This document shows positions 62,932 through 64,000 of a DNA stretch of 64,000 nt, one piece after another. The translations under genes were made by a program, and so were the position numbers. A model generated the notes under the pieces. It ran no database searches. It was given only the letters and a program-made list of their open reading frames with translations, and was not told the origin of the DNA. This DNA comes from JAKQIM01 sp964633225 (GTDB lineage: Bacteria > Chloroflexota > Anaerolineae > Anaerolineales > UBA4823). Location: the NCBI GenBank assembly GCA_964633225.1, contig CAZWFQ010000009.1, positions 6,297 to 70,296 of the forward strand. The letters run 5' to 3'. Numbering within the stretch: position 1 is the stretch's first letter; every line of letters starts with the position of its first letter.

Positions 62932-64000
62932 CTAAATCGCAAGATGAGACTGACCGTAAATCTGTTCACGGATCTCAATCACCTGCCTGCGCAGGCGATC
63001 ATCCCGCTCCAACATATCGGCTACTTTTTGGCAGGCGTACATCACGGTTGTATGGTCGCGCCCGCCCAATGCATCACCAATTTGCGGCAGAGACACATTA
63101 GCCTCTTCGCGCAGCAAATACATGGCAATTTGGCGCGGCAGGGCTACTTCGCGCGAGCGGTCTCGACCTATCAGGCGATCCACCGTCAACCCGAAGGCAG
63201 TTGCCACCTGTGCCACCACATCACCCGTCTGCACTGTACTGCGCCGCGGCATCACATCTGCCAGGGCTGTATCCACCAACTGCTGGGTCAAGGGCTGTCC
63301 ACTCAAATCGGCAAAAGCCATGATTCGCGTCAACCCCCCCTCCAGCTCGCGGATATTGGACTGCACCCGCCGGGCGATCACTTCGAACATTTCGGCTGGC
63401 ACACGCCGCCCGGCACGTTCTGCCTTTGAACGCAAGATCGCCACGCGGGTCTCAAAATCAGGCGGCTGAATATCTGCCGTCAGCCCCCACTCAAAGCGCG
63501 AGCGCAGCCGCTCTTCGAGCGTCACCAATGCCTTGGGAGGCCGGTCTGATGAGATGACAATCTGCTTATCCTGCCCATGCAGGGTATTGAATGTGTGGAA
63601 AAATTCTTCTTGGGTAGACTCTTTCCCGGCAATAAATTGGATATCGTCAATTAACAGAACATCAATCCGCCGGTATTTATCACGAAAAGCCTGGGTCGTG
63701 TGCGTGCGAATGGATTGGATCAGGTCATTCGTGAATTCTTCTGAAGACACGTACAAAACCTGCTGGCCGCGCCGGGTGCACATATTGCCGATGGCATGCA
63801 GCAGGTGGGTTTTTCCCAACCCAACCCCACCGTAAAGGAAAAGCGGATTATAGGCCTGGGCAGGGCGCTCGGCTACTGCCATTGAAGCCGCATGCGCCAG
63901 ACGGTTACTGGCCCCCACCACAAAGTTCTCAAAGGCATAACGGCTGGATAATGCCATGCCATTGCCATTGGATTTTGGGACTGCCGGGCTCGTGATCTGA
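62932..64000 (-). CDS. dnaA: Chromosomal replication initiator DnaA, N-terminus cut by window edge
   Basis: The frame is open to the right window edge, so domains I and most of II are outside. Domain III shows YNPLFLYGGVGLGKTHLLHA (Walker A), VLLIDDIQFIAGK (Walker B) and RLRSRFEWGL (sensor region). Domain IV shows the DNA-binding signature GGRDHTTVMYAC. It unwinds the replication origin. No dnaN is downstream; instead the gene converges with an AI-2E transporter. No cluster of DnaA boxes lies between 62853 and 62931, so any origin must lie further right. Confidence 0.95.
   Translation of the reverse strand, partial: QITSPAVPKSNGNGMALSSRYAFENFVVGASNRLAHAASMAVAERPAQAYNPLFLYGGVGLGKTHLLHAIGNMCTRRGQQVLYVSSEEFTNDLIQSIRTHTTQAFRDKYRRIDVLLIDDIQFIAGKESTQEEFFHTFNTLHGQDKQIVISSDRPPKALVTLEERLRSRFEWGLTADIQPPDFETRVAILRSKAERAGRRVPAEMFEVIARRVQSNIRELEGGLTRIMAFADLSGQPLTQQLVDTALADVMPRRSTVQTGDVVAQVATAFGLTVDRLIGRDRSREVALPRQIAMYLLREEANVSLPQIGDALGGRDHTTVMYACQKVADMLERDDRLRRQVIEIREQIYGQSHLAI

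Noticed and set aside
1..64000. tRNA, rRNA, CRISPR arrays, insertion sequences or phage genes
   Set aside because: Intergenic spaces are short and none shows cloverleaf, repeat-spacer or terminal-inverted-repeat structure. No transposase, integrase or Cas motif was read.

Overview
The window looks like a chromosomal segment of an Anaerolineae-type member of the Chloroflexota. The GC content is moderately high. Extracytoplasmic lipoproteins carry Pro/Thr-rich linkers, and there are LysM-M23 lipoproteins, 7TM-GAF and 7TM-PAS sensors and C-terminal FVPFV/FLPFV motifs. The assignment rests on gene style, not on a marker-gene tree. Most genes are ordinary housekeeping and metabolic genes. Four blocks of exactly 100 N (13034-13133, 17492-17591, 50883-50982, 61296-61395) are scaffold gaps of unknown true length, and each one interrupts a coding sequence.

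Layout. 2-2548: the end of a membrane module of complex I/antiporter type (ND5-like C-terminus, HyfE/NuoK-like protein, ND2/ND4-like protein). 2623-5754: a long coiled-coil protein and selenocysteine factor SelB. 5765-6677 (minus): ECF sigma factor with zinc-finger anti-sigma. 6800-11312: GH36 alpha-galactosidase and an ADP-forming acyl-CoA synthetase. 11309-13330 (minus): M20 peptidase and a gapped PfkB sugar kinase. 13367-17833 (minus): three tandem paralogous lipoproteins with LysM and beta-lytic/LasA-type M23 peptidase domains. 18110-23239: formiminotransferase-cyclodeaminase, CapA-like lipoprotein, M24 peptidase and dCTP deaminase in an apparent operon. 23288-27677 (minus): S1-domain protein, ComEA and a multidomain class III adenylate cyclase. 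27715-36889 (minus): a 7TM-GAF-HTH protein, an acetyltransferase, purine nucleoside phosphorylase, threonine aldolase, RluD, LspA and a 7TM-PAS histidine kinase. 37064-42885 (minus): an M6-like secreted protease with four PKD-like repeats, a methyltransferase and a VIT-VWA protein. 42990-45347: RF1 and a PrmC-DUF952 fusion. 45536-48352: a small membrane protein, remnants of lutC and lutB, then riboflavin genes ribA and a RibD reductase domain. 48444-52070: glucan phosphorylase and two genes facing each other across a gap. 52186-59630: a surface-polysaccharide-type set (bi-domain oxidoreductase, alpha/beta hydrolase, heparinase II/III-like protein, GT4 glycosyltransferase, MFS transporter). 59755-62852: sortase and two AI-2E family transporters. 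62932-64000 (minus): dnaA, cut by the window edge.

The most interesting signals are: (1) perfect TATAAT hexamers only 6-9 nt ahead of the start codons of several genes that lack a Shine-Dalgarno, which suggests leaderless mRNAs; (2) the triplicated LasA-type M23 lipoproteins; (3) a PrmC-DUF952 fusion with an internal ribosome site at the domain boundary; (4) a membrane 7TM-GAF protein that ends in a helix-turn-helix-like segment instead of a kinase; (5) a VIT-VWA protein with a Cys-Gly/hydrophobic/basic C-terminal tail; and (6) an eroded lactate-utilization locus. I saw no CRISPR array, tRNA, rRNA, insertion sequence or prophage.
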